Numbered from the stretch's first letter, positions 16,580-25,386 are shown. The stretch: 64,000 bases of DNA from Streptomyces sp. D2-8 (GCF_023184515.1 NZ_JAAHBP010000003.1:806001-870000); one strand, 5' to 3'. Notes: generated from the sequence alone by a model not told the origin. Translations and numbers: made by a program.

Positions 16580-17686
16580 TCAGGAGGATCGGCGGGGGTG
16601 CACCGCCCCCTCCGTCGCGGTGAGCGGCGCTCCGGTGCCGCCCCAGCGCAGCGCCACGACCTCGGCGGCGACGGACACCGCCACCTCCTCGGGCGTACGG
16701 GCCCCGAGGTCCAGGCCGACCGGTGAGCGCAGCCGGGACAGTTCGCGTTCCGTGAGCCCGGCCTCGGCCAGCCGCTGCGCCCGGTCGGCGTGGGTGCGGC
16801 GGCTGCCCATCGCCCCGATGTAGGCGGCCGGGCGGCGCAGCGCCTCCTGGAGCAGGGGCACATCGAACTTCGGGTCGTGCGTGAGGACGCAGATCACCGT
16901 GCGCTCGTCGGTGTCGGTCTCGCGCAGATAGCGGTGCGGCCACTGCGCGACCACCTCGACGCCCTCGGGGAAGCGCCGGGGGGTGGCGAAGACGGGGCGG
17001 GCGTCGCAGACGGTGACTCGGTAACCGAGGAAGTCCCCGATGCGGGCCACGGCCGCGGCGTAGTCGATCGCGCCGAAGACCAGCATCCGCGGCGGCGGCG
17101 CGAAGGACTGCAGGAACACGCTCACGGAGTCCTCGCGGCGCTGCCCCTCGGGCCCGTAGTGCCGCAGGCCGGTGGCGCCGAGAGCGAGTTCGCCGCGGGC
17201 GTCGGCGGTCACGGCCGCGTCCAGGCCGCTCGCTCCGAGCGTGCCGAGGGTCCGGTCCGGCCAGACGGCGAGCGCCGCCCCGCGCGGTGCCGGGCCGTCG
17301 GTCACGGTCGCCACCGTGACCGGCTCGCCCGCCGCGACCGAGTCCGCGACCGCGCCGAAGCCGGGATCCCGCTCGGGCGTGACCGCGCGCACGAGCAGCG
17401 TGATCTCGCCGCCGCAGGTCAGGCCGACCGCGAAGGCGTCCTCGTCGCTGTAGCCGAAGGTCTCCAGCCGGGCCTCGCCTCCCGCGGCGACGTCCTGCGC
17501 CAGCTCGAACACCGCGCCCTCGACACAGCCCCCGGAGACGCTGCCCACGACCTCGTCGTCCGGGCCCACCGCCATCGCCGCGCCCGGGTCGCGCGGCGCG
17601 CTGCGGCTGACCTCGACGACCGTGGCGAGACCGAACGGGACCCCGGCCGCGTACCAGCGGCCGAGTACCGGGAGAACGTCACGCAC
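16580..17686 (-). CDS. XdhC/CoxI-family molybdoenzyme accessory protein
   Basis: 368 aa. The N-terminal XdhC_CoxI domain (ATVVEVSRSAPRDPGAAMAV, GSVSGGCVEGAVFE) and C-terminal Rossmann domain (MLVFGAIDYAAAVARIG, DPKFDVPLLQEAL, YIGAMGSRRTHADR) are both complete. XdhC proteins bind and help insert sulfurated molybdenum cofactor into xanthine or CO dehydrogenases. Start is GTG 17686, with AGGAGAGGAG about six bases upstream; the frame extends further but without a site. No molybdoenzyme subunit lies in the window, so it is an orphan here. Confidence 0.9.
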   Translation of the reverse strand: MRDVLPVLGRWYAAGVPFGLATVVEVSRSAPRDPGAAMAVGPDDEVVGSVSGGCVEGAVFELAQDVAAGGEARLETFGYSDEDAFAVGLTCGGEITLLVRAVTPERDPGFGAVADSVAAGEPVTVATVTDGPAPRGAALAVWPDRTLGTLGASGLDAAVTADARGELALGATGLRHYGPEGQRREDSVSVFLQSFAPPPRMLVFGAIDYAAAVARIGDFLGYRVTVCDARPVFATPRRFPEGVEVVAQWPHRYLRETDTDERTVICVLTHDPKFDVPLLQEALRRPAAYIGAMGSRRTHADRAQRLAEAGLTERELSRLRSPVGLDLGARTPEEVAVSVAAEVVALRWGGTGAPLTATEGAVHPRRSS

Positions 17687-17812
17687 GAGCCGCTCCTCTC
17701 CTTGCGCGCACCCGCCGGGTACCCCGGCAGCGGCTAATTCCGTTGTGGACCTCCGTGCCGGTCTGCTGCACTGCACGGGACAGCGACGTCACCGAGTCCC
17801 GAGGAGTTCCGA

Positions 17813-17923
17813 ATGCGCACTGCGTGCATGTCCCCCCAGCCAGGAACGGACCTCTCTCCGAAGGACATGACGCTTCGTGCACATGCTCAACCTTGGAATT
17901 CTCGCCCATGTCGACGCGGGTAA
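17813..17923 (+). CDS. Upstream ORF overlapping the ribosomal-protection gene (possible leader peptide)
   Basis: 36-codon ORF from ATG 17813 to TAA 17921-17923, read in a different frame from the resistance gene and overlapping its first 47 nt. It has the best ribosome-binding site of the region (GAGGAG, six bases before the ATG), whereas the resistance gene's own AAGGA lies 11 nt before its GTG. Ribosomes translating the short ORF would run over the resistance gene start. Leader-mediated control is known for some ribosomal-protection genes such as tet(M). Protein status is unproven. Confidence 0.4.
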   Translation: MRTACMSPQPGTDLSPKDMTLRAHAQPWNSRPCRRG

Positions 17924-19850
17924 GACCAGCCTGACCGAGCGGCTGCTCCATTCGGCCGGGGTGATCGACGAGATCGGCAGCGTCGACGACGGGAACACCC
18001 GCACCGACACCCTCGCCCTGGAGCGCCGGCGCGGCATCACCATCAAGTCCGCCGTCGTCTCGTTCCCCCTCGACGGCGTGACCGTCAACCTCATCGACAC
18101 TCCCGGTCACCCGGACTTCATCGCCGAGGTGGAGCGCGTCCTCGGCGTGCTGGACGGCGTCGTCCTCGTGATCTCCGCCGTCGAAGGGGTGCAGGCGCAG
18201 ACACGGGTGCTGATGCGGACGCTCCAGCGGCTGCGCATCCCGACCCTGCTCTTCGTCAACAAGATCGACCGGAGCGGGGCGCGCCAGGAGTCGGTGCTGC
18301 GGGAGATCTCGGCCCGGCTGACACCCGCGATCGTGCCGATGGGGACCGCCACCGGCCTCGGCACCCGCGCGGCCCGCTTCACCCCCGGCCCCGGACCGGC
18401 CGGCGCCCTCGACGTCCTGACCGGGCACGACGACGCGCTGCTGTCCGCGTACGTGGAGAACGGCGTCACGGACGCCCTGCTGCACGGGTCCCTCGTCGCG
18501 CAGACCCGGGAGGCGCTCGTCCACCCGGTCTACTTCGGTTCCGCCGCCACGGGCGCGGGCGTGGCGGCCCTCCTGTCCGGCATCGAGACGCTGCTGCCTG
18601 CGGCCGGCGGGGATGCGGACGGGCCGGTCTCCGCCACCGTGTTCAAGGTCGACCGGGGCCCGGCGGGGGAGAAGGTTGCCTATGCCCGGATGTTCTCCGG
18701 GACCCTGCGCACCCGCGACCGGGTCCCCTTCGGAACGGACGGCGCCGAAGGCCGGATCACCGGCATCAGCGTCTTCGGCCACGGCACGGACACCCGCGAG
18801 GACTCCGTCACCGCCGGCCGGATCGCCCGCCTCACCGGGCTCGGCGACATCCGGATCGGCGACGCGATCGGCGAACCCCGCAAGACGTACGAGCACGTCT
18901 TCGCCCCGCCGACCCTGGAGACGGTCGTCGTCCCCGGCCCGGACGTGCACAGGGGCGCGCTCCACCTGGCGCTCACCCAACTCGCCGAGCAGGACCCGCT
19001 GATCGGCCTGCGCCGCGACGAACGCCGCCAGGAGACCTCCGTGTCCCTGTACGGCGAGGTGCAGAAGGAGGTCGTCCAGGCCACCCTCGCCGACGAGTAC
19101 GGCCTCGACGTCACGTTCCGGGAGACGACGCCGCTGTGCGTCGAACGGCCCGTCGGCACCGGGCAGGCCGTGGAGTTCAACAAGAAGGACTCCAACCCCT
19201 TCCTCGCGACGGTCGGCCTGCGCGTCGACCCCGCGCCGGTCGGCTCGGGTGTCGGCTTCCGGCTGGAGGTGGAGCTCGGGTCGATGCCGTACGCCTTCTT
19301 CAAGGCCGTCGAGGACACCGTGCGCGAGACCCTCGACCAGGGCCTGCACGGCTGGCAGGTCACCGACTGCGTGGTCACGATGACCCACAGCGGCTACTCG
19401 CCCCGTCAGAGCCATGCCCACCAGGGCTTCGACAAGAGCATGTCGAGCACCGGTGCCGACTTTCGTGGTGTGACCCCGCTGGTGCTGATCGAGGCGCTGC
19501 GGCGGGCCGGTACGCGGGTCCACGAGCCGATGCACCGCTTCCGCGTCGAGGCGCCCGCCGACACCCTCGGCGCCCTGCTGCCGGTCCTGGCCGGGCTCGC
19601 GGCCGTACCCGAGACGACGATGAACGGGGACGACGTCTGTGTCCTCGAGGGCACCGTGCCGGCCGCCCGGGTGCACGCCCTCGAACAGAGGCTGCCGGGG
19701 CTCACCCGGGGCGAGGGTGAGCTGGAGAGCTCCTTCGCTCACTACGCGCCCGTCACGCACGGCACGATTCCCGAGCGCCCGCGCACCGACCACAACCCGC
19801 TGGACAGGAAGGAGTACTTGTTGAACGTGACACGAAGGGTGTGTGGCTGA
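17877..19850 (+). CDS. Otr(A)/Tet(M)-type ribosomal protection protein
   Basis: 657 aa EF-G-like GTPase. G1 AHVDAGKTSL, G2 region with RRRGITIKSAV, G3 DTPGHPDF, G4 NKID. Domains II-V follow, with the tetracycline-protection-type segments GYSPRQSHAHQGF and STGADFR. Start GTG 17877 gives MHMLNLGILAHVDAGKT, the same register as Otr(A) of S. rimosus (MNKLNLGILAHVDAGKT). The protein releases tetracycline from the ribosome. Resistance function is inferred from family; no tetracycline biosynthesis gene lies nearby. Confidence 0.92.
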   Translation: MHMLNLGILAHVDAGKTSLTERLLHSAGVIDEIGSVDDGNTRTDTLALERRRGITIKSAVVSFPLDGVTVNLIDTPGHPDFIAEVERVLGVLDGVVLVISAVEGVQAQTRVLMRTLQRLRIPTLLFVNKIDRSGARQESVLREISARLTPAIVPMGTATGLGTRAARFTPGPGPAGALDVLTGHDDALLSAYVENGVTDALLHGSLVAQTREALVHPVYFGSAATGAGVAALLSGIETLLPAAGGDADGPVSATVFKVDRGPAGEKVAYARMFSGTLRTRDRVPFGTDGAEGRITGISVFGHGTDTREDSVTAGRIARLTGLGDIRIGDAIGEPRKTYEHVFAPPTLETVVVPGPDVHRGALHLALTQLAEQDPLIGLRRDERRQETSVSLYGEVQKEVVQATLADEYGLDVTFRETTPLCVERPVGTGQAVEFNKKDSNPFLATVGLRVDPAPVGSGVGFRLEVELGSMPYAFFKAVEDTVRETLDQGLHGWQVTDCVVTMTHSGYSPRQSHAHQGFDKSMSSTGADFRGVTPLVLIEALRRAGTRVHEPMHRFRVEAPADTLGALLPVLAGLAAVPETTMNGDDVCVLEGTVPAARVHALEQRLPGLTRGEGELESSFAHYAPVTHGTIPERPRTDHNPLDRKEYLLNVTRRVCG

Positions 19851-19931
19851 GATGTGAGGGCTGACCGGAACGAACTTACTCCGGAGTCAGAGGTGTTGAC
19901 GGTGTCCTGATATCGCCGGACTGTAGTGGAC

Positions 19932-21791
19932 ATGCCGACTATCCGAGCGCGTCTGCTGGTCGTCCTGGTCGTCCTCTTCGGCTCCGTGTCGGTGGCGGGT
20001 GTCCCGCCGGCCACCGCCGCGCCTCCTCCCGGCTCCCTCTGGTTCGACGACCCGACCGTCACCGTGCGGGACGGCCGCTTCACCGACGCCCACGGCCGCG
20101 AGATCGTGCTGCGCGGCTTCAACGTCTCCGGCGAGACCAAGCTCGCGGAGAACAAGGGCCTGCCCTTCGCCTCGGTCGCCGACGCCCGCACATCGGCGAC
20201 CGCGCTGCGCGCCCTCGGCGGCGGCAACACCGTCCGCTTCCTGCTCTCCTGGGCGTACGCCGAGCCCGAGCGCGGAAAGGTGGACACGGCCTACCTGGCC
20301 GCCGCCACCGCCCAGATGAAGGCCTTCCTCGACGCCGGCATCCGCGTCTACCCCGACTTCCACCAGGACCTCTACTCCCGGCACCTCTTCGACGCCGACA
20401 GCTGGTACACCGGCGACGGCGCGCCCAAGTGGGCCGTGGACGCCGGGAACTACCCGGACGAGTCCTGCGGCATCTGCCTCTTCTGGGGGCAGAACATCAC
20501 CCAGAACGAGGCCGTGAAGCGTGCCACGTACGACTTCTGGCACAACGCGCACGGCGTGCAGGACGCCTTCCTCACCACCGCCCAGAAGACCATGGCGTAC
20601 GTCCGACAGCACCTGAGCGCCGACCAGTTCAAGGGCATCGTCGGCTTCGACCCCTACAACGAGCCGCACGCGGGCGTCTACGACTCCGGGCAGACCAGCC
20701 GCGCCTGGGAGAAGGACGTGCTCTGGCCGTTCTACGAGAAGATCCGGGCCCGCATGGACACGGCCGGCTGGCGCGACAAGCCCGCCTTCGTCGAGCCGAA
20801 CCTGTTCTGGAACGCCAACCTCGCCTTCCAGAAGCAGGAGGGCGGCCTGCTCGACGCGGGCAAGCTCGGCCCGCGCTACGTCTTCAACACGCACTTCTAC
20901 GACCAGAAGGCCATCTCCGGCGTCTTCATGTGGGGCAAGGCGGCCGACGGCCAGTACGCGGGAGACTTCCGCACCGTCCGCGACCGGGCCGCCGCCGCGC
21001 AGACGGCCGCCGTGGTCAGCGAGTTCGGGCACCCACTGGCGGGCAACGTCTCCGACAAGGCGCCGACCGTCCTCAAGGCGATGTACCAGGCCCTCGACTC
21101 CCGTCTGAAGGGCGCCGACTGGTGGTCCGACCCGGCGGCTTCGGGGCGCGTGCTCTCCGGCTCGCAGTGGCAGTGGGACATCTACCACGGCCGCCACCGC
21201 GAGCTGATGAACGGCAACCCCGACAAGGTGCTCACCACCGGTGACGCCTGGAACGACGAGGACCTCTCCGCCGTACGCCTCGACGATGCGGGCCGGCCGG
21301 AGCTGCGCCAGGACGGCCGGCTCCTGGACCGCATCTACCCGAGCGCCACCGCCGGTACCACCGTCGGCTTCACCTACGAGGACCGCTCCCGGGACGGCTC
21401 GACGACCCTGACCTGGAACCCGGTGCCCAGCTCCCTGCCGAACGTCCGGCGGCTGGTGGGGTCCGGGCAATACGGGCTGCTGCTGTGGCGCTCGGACGGC
21501 GGCTCGGCGCCCACCGAACTGCATCTGCCGGCGAGCTTCCCGACCGCGTCCACCACGGTCGTCTCCGACCTGGGCACGGCCCACGCCCCGCCGGCGTACA
21601 CCTCGGCGACCCCGGTCGGCGTGGCGCAGGAGCCCGGCGGCACGGGAAGCCGCCGCCTGCTGCTCACCGCGCCGGACTCGGGCGTCCTGCACTACGCGCT
21701 GGTGACCAACGGGGCGACGGCTCCCCCGGCGGATCTGCTCGCCGCGGCCCGCTCCGAACTGGCGGCGTGGGCGGCGAAGGAGGTCGACTAG
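19932..21791 (+). CDS. Secreted GH5 glycosidase (endoglycosylceramidase-like)
   Basis: 619 aa from ATG 19932 (GTG 19926 is possible). Signal peptide through roughly residue 30 (LLVVLVVLFGSVSVAGVPPATAA). GH5 TIM barrel: VYPDFHQDLYSRH, proton-donor Glu in FDPYNEPHAG, nucleophile Glu in VVSEFGHP. A beta-sandwich C-terminal domain follows. The pattern resembles the endoglycoceramidase branch, which hydrolyses the linkage between glycan and ceramide; other steryl- or acylglycosides are possible. Its 3' end meets the convergent beta-propeller gene with 8 nt between. Confidence 0.87.
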   Translation: MPTIRARLLVVLVVLFGSVSVAGVPPATAAPPPGSLWFDDPTVTVRDGRFTDAHGREIVLRGFNVSGETKLAENKGLPFASVADARTSATALRALGGGNTVRFLLSWAYAEPERGKVDTAYLAAATAQMKAFLDAGIRVYPDFHQDLYSRHLFDADSWYTGDGAPKWAVDAGNYPDESCGICLFWGQNITQNEAVKRATYDFWHNAHGVQDAFLTTAQKTMAYVRQHLSADQFKGIVGFDPYNEPHAGVYDSGQTSRAWEKDVLWPFYEKIRARMDTAGWRDKPAFVEPNLFWNANLAFQKQEGGLLDAGKLGPRYVFNTHFYDQKAISGVFMWGKAADGQYAGDFRTVRDRAAAAQTAAVVSEFGHPLAGNVSDKAPTVLKAMYQALDSRLKGADWWSDPAASGRVLSGSQWQWDIYHGRHRELMNGNPDKVLTTGDAWNDEDLSAVRLDDAGRPELRQDGRLLDRIYPSATAGTTVGFTYEDRSRDGSTTLTWNPVPSSLPNVRRLVGSGQYGLLLWRSDGGSAPTELHLPASFPTASTTVVSDLGTAHAPPAYTSATPVGVAQEPGGTGSRRLLLTAPDSGVLHYALVTNGATAPPADLLAAARSELAAWAAKEVD

Positions 21792-21799
21792 CGGGGAGG

Positions 21800-23056
21800 T
21801 CAACCAGCGGACGGACTCGTCCAGTCGGCCGCGACATGGCCGAGCCGGACGCGCTGCGGGTGGTCACCGACCGGCACGGACACGACCTTCTTACCGGTGG
21901 TGAAGTCGATGGCCGTGACCTGGTCGGTGCCGCTCTCGGAGACCACGCAGGACTTGCCGTCACCGCTGACCGTGGCCCAGTAGGGCTTGGAGGCGGTGAC
22001 GAGCGGGCCCTCCTGGAGGGTGGCGCGATCCACGACGGTGGCGTAGTCGTCCATCGTGCCCGCGACGCACAGCTTGCGTCCGTCCGGGCTCATCGAGATG
22101 CCGTGGTGGCGCGAGTCGTTGACGAAGCTGGTGCGGTCGTCGCTGGTCGCCGAGTTCTTCGGCAGGGTCTTGGTGCGGGTGATCTTGTTCGCGGCGATGT
22201 CGTACTCGAAGAAGCCGTTGAAGAAGGAGACCTGGAAGTACAGCTTCGACTCGTCCGGGGAGAAGACGGCCGGGCGGACCGCGTCGGAGTAGTCCTTGAG
22301 GCCGAGCGCGTCCAGCTGCGGGCGCATGTCGATGACCCTGACCTGCTTGTACGTCGTGGCATCGACGACGGTGATGCGCCGGTCGCCCTTCGTCCAGTCC
22401 AGCCACGGGGCGTCGGTCTGCGTGTTCACGTCACCGATCGCCATGTTGTAGATGTACTTGCCGTCCTGGGTGAAGATGTTCTCGTGCGGCTTGTCGCCGG
22501 TGCCGAACTTGCCCAGTTCCCTGCCGGAGACGATGTCCAGCACATGGACGGTGTTGGAGGTCGACGCCGAGACCGCGACCCGCTTGCCGTCGGGGGAGAC
22601 CGCCATGTGGTCGGAGCGGTAACCGGACACGGGGAAGCGCCAGTTGAGCCGCCCGGAGGCGAGGTCGATCGAGACGACATCGGCGAAGCTCGGCCGGGAG
22701 ACGACCACCGACGTCCCGTCCGGCGTGGAGTACATGTCGTCGACGAACTGGTCGTGGCCCTCGCCGACGCTGTTGCGGATCGCCATGAAGTAGATCCACC
22801 TGATCGGATCGGCGTTGATCTCCGCCATCCGCTCGGCCTTGTCGGGGATGACGTTGATCCGGCCGATCTTCGCGAAGTCGCCGGTGGAGCGGATGACTTC
22901 GGCGGTGCCGTCCCAGTTGTTGCCCACGAACAGCACCTCGCGCAGCGCGGCGGAGGAGCCCGGGTCGGCCGCGGTGGCGGCGGTCGCGGGAGCGGTGACG
23001 GTCAGGGCGAGGGCTGCGGCTACGGAGCACAGGTGCCGGCGTCGGAAGACGGGCAT
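21800..23056 (-). CDS. Secreted YncE-like beta-propeller protein
   Basis: 418 aa. ATG 23056 has GGGGAG six bases upstream and begins a signal peptide (MPVFRRRHLCSVAAALALTV, cleavage near AATAAD). Repeated blade motifs: MAVSPDGKRVAVS, ISMSPDGRKLCVAG, FSPDESKLYF and a final VSVPVGDHPQRVRLG. Seven-bladed YncE/lactonase-type fold, function unknown, probably extracellular. Divergent from a TetR gene with two palindromes between, so likely its target. Confidence 0.88.
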   Translation of the reverse strand: MPVFRRRHLCSVAAALALTVTAPATAATAADPGSSAALREVLFVGNNWDGTAEVIRSTGDFAKIGRINVIPDKAERMAEINADPIRWIYFMAIRNSVGEGHDQFVDDMYSTPDGTSVVVSRPSFADVVSIDLASGRLNWRFPVSGYRSDHMAVSPDGKRVAVSASTSNTVHVLDIVSGRELGKFGTGDKPHENIFTQDGKYIYNMAIGDVNTQTDAPWLDWTKGDRRITVVDATTYKQVRVIDMRPQLDALGLKDYSDAVRPAVFSPDESKLYFQVSFFNGFFEYDIAANKITRTKTLPKNSATSDDRTSFVNDSRHHGISMSPDGRKLCVAGTMDDYATVVDRATLQEGPLVTASKPYWATVSGDGKSCVVSESGTDQVTAIDFTTGKKVVSVPVGDHPQRVRLGHVAADWTSPSAG

Positions 23057-23103
23057 GACTGCTCCCCTCTCTGCTGTGGGGTGAGCGTTGTGAGTGGGAC
23101 ATG

Positions 23104-23113
23104 CCAAATTTGG
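23104..23113. promoter_or_regulatory. Palindrome CCAAATTTGG upstream of the beta-propeller gene
   Basis: Perfect 10-bp palindrome 48 nt upstream of the beta-propeller ATG on the - strand. AT-rich for this genome. Together with the CTTACT palindrome it may mark a regulator site between the divergent genes. Confidence 0.35.
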
Positions 23114-23149
23114 TGCGTGGAATCTGAACACACGCGCTTTCAGAGTGAA

Positions 23150-23165
23150 CTTACTGCAAAGTAAG
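23150..23165. promoter_or_regulatory. Candidate TetR operator
   Basis: Inverted repeat CTTACT-GCAA-AGTAAG, perfect arms, 86 nt before the TetR start and 94 nt before the beta-propeller start. Such TTAC/GTAA palindromes are typical TetR-family operators. Assigned to the adjacent TetR by position only. Confidence 0.5.
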
Positions 23166-23235
23166 GAAGAGGCGGCCTTCTCCACAAGACCGCGTGCACG
23201 ACAAAATCAGTGTTCGAACAGTGAAGGGAGAGCCG

Positions 23236-23895
23236 GTGCCGGGCAGACTCAGAGCGCCGACCGGCCGCTACGGCGGCAAGACCGCCGAGGAGCGGCAGGC
23301 CGAGCGGCGCCGGCGCTTCCTCGACGCCGCGCTCCAACTGTTCGGCGACCACCCCGGTTTCCGCTCCACCACGGTCGCGGCCCTCAGCGAGACGGCCGGG
23401 CTGTCCACCCGCCAGTTCTACGAGGAGTTCCGCACCCTCGAGGACGTGCTCGCCGCGCTGCACCTCCAGGTCAACGGCTGGGCCGAGGGGGCGGCGCTGG
23501 AGGCGGCCGCGGGCGCGGCGGACCTGCCGCTCGTCGAGCGGGCCACCGCCATCTTCCGTGCCTACGCCGGGAACGTCGCCGCCGATCCGCGCCGGATCCG
23601 CATCACCTTCGTCGAGATCATCGGCGTCAGCCCGCGCTTGGAGGAGCAGCGGCTCGCCCGCCGGGCCGGCTGGGTCGACCTCATCTGCGCCGAGGCCGAC
23701 GCGGCCGCGGCACGCGGAGAGGCCGCTCCCCGTGACTACCGCCTCGCCGCGACGGGCTTCATCGGCAGCGTCAACGGCCTGCTGCACGACTGGAGCGCCG
23801 GCTGGGTCGACGCGACGCTCGACGAGGTCGTCGACGAACTGGTCCGGCAGCTGCTGGGGATCCTGCGGCCGCCGGGGTGGAAGCCGGAAGGGTGA
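23236..23895 (+). CDS. TetR-family transcriptional regulator
   Basis: 219 aa from GTG 23236, chosen because GAAGGGAG lies a few bases before it; GTG 23194 would add 14 residues. HTH at ~20-65 (RFLDAALQLFGDHPGFRSTTV, then AGLSTRQFYEEF). C-terminal ligand domain ~85-200. Divergent from the secreted beta-propeller gene. Confidence 0.9.
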   Translation: MPGRLRAPTGRYGGKTAEERQAERRRRFLDAALQLFGDHPGFRSTTVAALSETAGLSTRQFYEEFRTLEDVLAALHLQVNGWAEGAALEAAAGAADLPLVERATAIFRAYAGNVAADPRRIRITFVEIIGVSPRLEEQRLARRAGWVDLICAEADAAAARGEAAPRDYRLAATGFIGSVNGLLHDWSAGWVDATLDEVVDELVRQLLGILRPPGWKPEG

Positions 23896-23927
23896 AGGCA
23901 GCCGCCGGGTGCGGAGGAGCGTCCTGC

Positions 23928-23962
23928 CGCACGCTGCACGCTGCACGCCGCACGCCGCACGC
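23928..23962 (+). repeat. Five-unit 7-bp tandem repeat (YGCACGC)
   Basis: Units are CGCACGC, TGCACGC, TGCACGC, CGCACGC and CGCACGC, back to back, followed by a degenerate sixth. It begins 33 nt after the TetR stop and precedes a decayed gene. A likely slippage-prone micro-satellite with no coding role seen. Confidence 0.8.
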
Positions 23963-24059
23963 CGTCCGGACCCTTGACCGGTCCCGGCCCCTGCGTCGGC
24001 ATACCCCAGAGCGGCTCGAGGCCCCCGGGGAGACCGGCACCGCGGACCACGGACCGGAC

Positions 24060-24462
24060 GGCGGCGGTCGCCTGAGCCAGGTACCGAGGAGCCCCCTCGA
24101 CCAGGGCCTGACCGCCTACCTGATGGAGGCTCAGTTCACCGACACCGCGCCGAACACGCCGGAGCTGCTGGACGCCACGGCGACGCTGCTGGACCACTGG
24201 ACCCTCGGCGCCCGGGAGAGCGCGGCGCTCGCCCGGCTCCTCGCCGGTGCCGAGGGGCTGCGACCGGTCGGCCAGGTGACCGACCGGCTGGGCCGACGCG
24301 GCCAGGCCTACGTGAACGACACCGGCGGCCTCCGCCGCATGCTGATCATGGACCCGGCCACCGGAGCCGTCCTCGGGCTGGAGAGCACTCTCACGGCCCC
24401 GGAGCCCGCATTTCGGCGTCGAGGAGGGCGACGTCATGTCGTACAGCGCCTGGATGCGCTGA
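24060..24462 (+). pseudogene. Frameshifted C-terminal remnant, CU044_5270-like protein
   Basis: An open frame without a credible start encodes ARESAALARLLAGAEGLRP, VGQVTDRLGRRGQAY and PATGAVLGLESTL, resembling the tail of the anti-sigma-like CU044_5270 family. Near 24415 the natural continuation (FGVEEGDVMSYSAWMR, stop 24460-24462) is only found one frame over. The N-terminal half is missing. Either a decaying gene or a single-base sequence error on a truncated fragment. Confidence 0.6.
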
Positions 24463-24503
24463 TCTCGTGGCGGCGGGCAGCGCCACGTGCCGTGAGACTC
24501 CTG

Positions 24504-24869
24504 CTACTCGTCCCAGGCCTGGAGCAGCGTCTGCTCGGCGATCTTGCCGCCGCGCAGCGAGACCATGGACTCGGACAGGACACGCACCCCGTCCGCGTAC
24601 TGGCAGCTCTCGCTGTAGGCGGCCTCGTCGCCCTGGATGACGCACCGCTCCAGCTTGTGCGACATGTCGCGGCTGTAGACGTCCTCCAGCATCCGGCCGA
24701 TCTCGTCCCGGCCGTGCAGGACCTTGGGATGGCTGGGCTGGGTCGTGCGGTCGACGATGCGCAGTTCCGCGTCGTCGGCGTAGAGGGAGAGCAGTATGTC
24801 GGGGCTCTGACCTTCCAACCCCTGGCGCAGGGTCTCTCGGTCGAAGGCGGGGTCTGCCGCGGTTCCCAT
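24504..24869 (-). CDS. SnoaL/NTF2-like protein
   Basis: 121 aa. Start ATG 24869 has a near-perfect AAGGAGGT five bases away. NTF2-like cone fold: an early helix (FDRETLRQGLEGQSPDILLSLY), ADDAELRIVD, HGRDEIGRMLEDVYSRD, and closing strands MVSLRGGKIAEQTLL. Such proteins are small cyclases, isomerases or binding proteins; no catalytic set can be assigned. Confidence 0.85.
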   Translation of the reverse strand: MGTAADPAFDRETLRQGLEGQSPDILLSLYADDAELRIVDRTTQPSHPKVLHGRDEIGRMLEDVYSRDMSHKLERCVIQGDEAAYSESCQYADGVRVLSESMVSLRGGKIAEQTLLQAWDE

Positions 24870-25042
24870 GATGACCTCCTTCGAAGGGCCGCGGCCCGGC
24901 GGGAGCGGGCCGCGAAAGGCCTCTCCTGTCGAGCGTCCTCCCGCCCGGCGGACTCGGCAAGCGCAACCGGGACACTGGGCCTGCCGGGTGAGCGGCACCG
25001 CCCACCCGTGTCCGCCGGGGACCCGCCCGCGTTGCCACAGAC

Positions 25043-25329
25043 ATGATCTCAACACGACGTATCGTCGTCGCCGTTGGTCTCGCCGCTGGGGTCACCGGCC
25101 TCGCCGCGCCGATGGCGAACGCGGCCGACGCGGAAGCAAGAGCCCGCTCAGCCCGATCGCCACGCTCGACTCGCTGACCGTGAGCGACATCCCCGCCGAG
25201 CACAAGGACGAGATCCCGCGGCCCTCCTCGCAGCTGGCCGGGCTCAACCGCCTCAACGACCTAGACCAGCTGAACCAGGTCGTCGGTCTGGTCTCCCCGG
25301 TCTTCGGCTTCCTTCCGAACGTCCGCTGA
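25043..25329 (+). pseudogene. Small secreted protein with a single-base frameshift
   Basis: ATG 25043 starts a clear signal peptide (ISTRRIVVAVGLAAGVTGLA, then NAADA). That frame stops after 44 codons. The mature region (SPLSPIATLDSLTVSDIPAE, GLNRLNDLDQLNQVV, FGFLPNVR, stop 25327-25329) is one base out of phase. A missing G in the GACGCGGAAGC segment around 25130 would restore a 95-residue protein like the small LNQL-rich secreted proteins of Streptomyces. Mutation or sequence error cannot be distinguished. Confidence 0.7.
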
Positions 25330-25336
25330 CCGCAGC

Positions 25337-25380
25337 GTGTGCGTGGGGGCCGCCCGCACCCGGGCGGCCCCCACGCACAC
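25337..25380. terminator. Perfect 20-bp bidirectional terminator
   Basis: GTGTGCGTGGGGGCCGCCCG (25337-25356), loop CACC, then the exact complement (25361-25380). Lies between the secreted-protein remnant stop and the convergent ABC exporter stop, so it can serve both. Confidence 0.9.
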
Positions 25381-25386
25381 CCGGGC

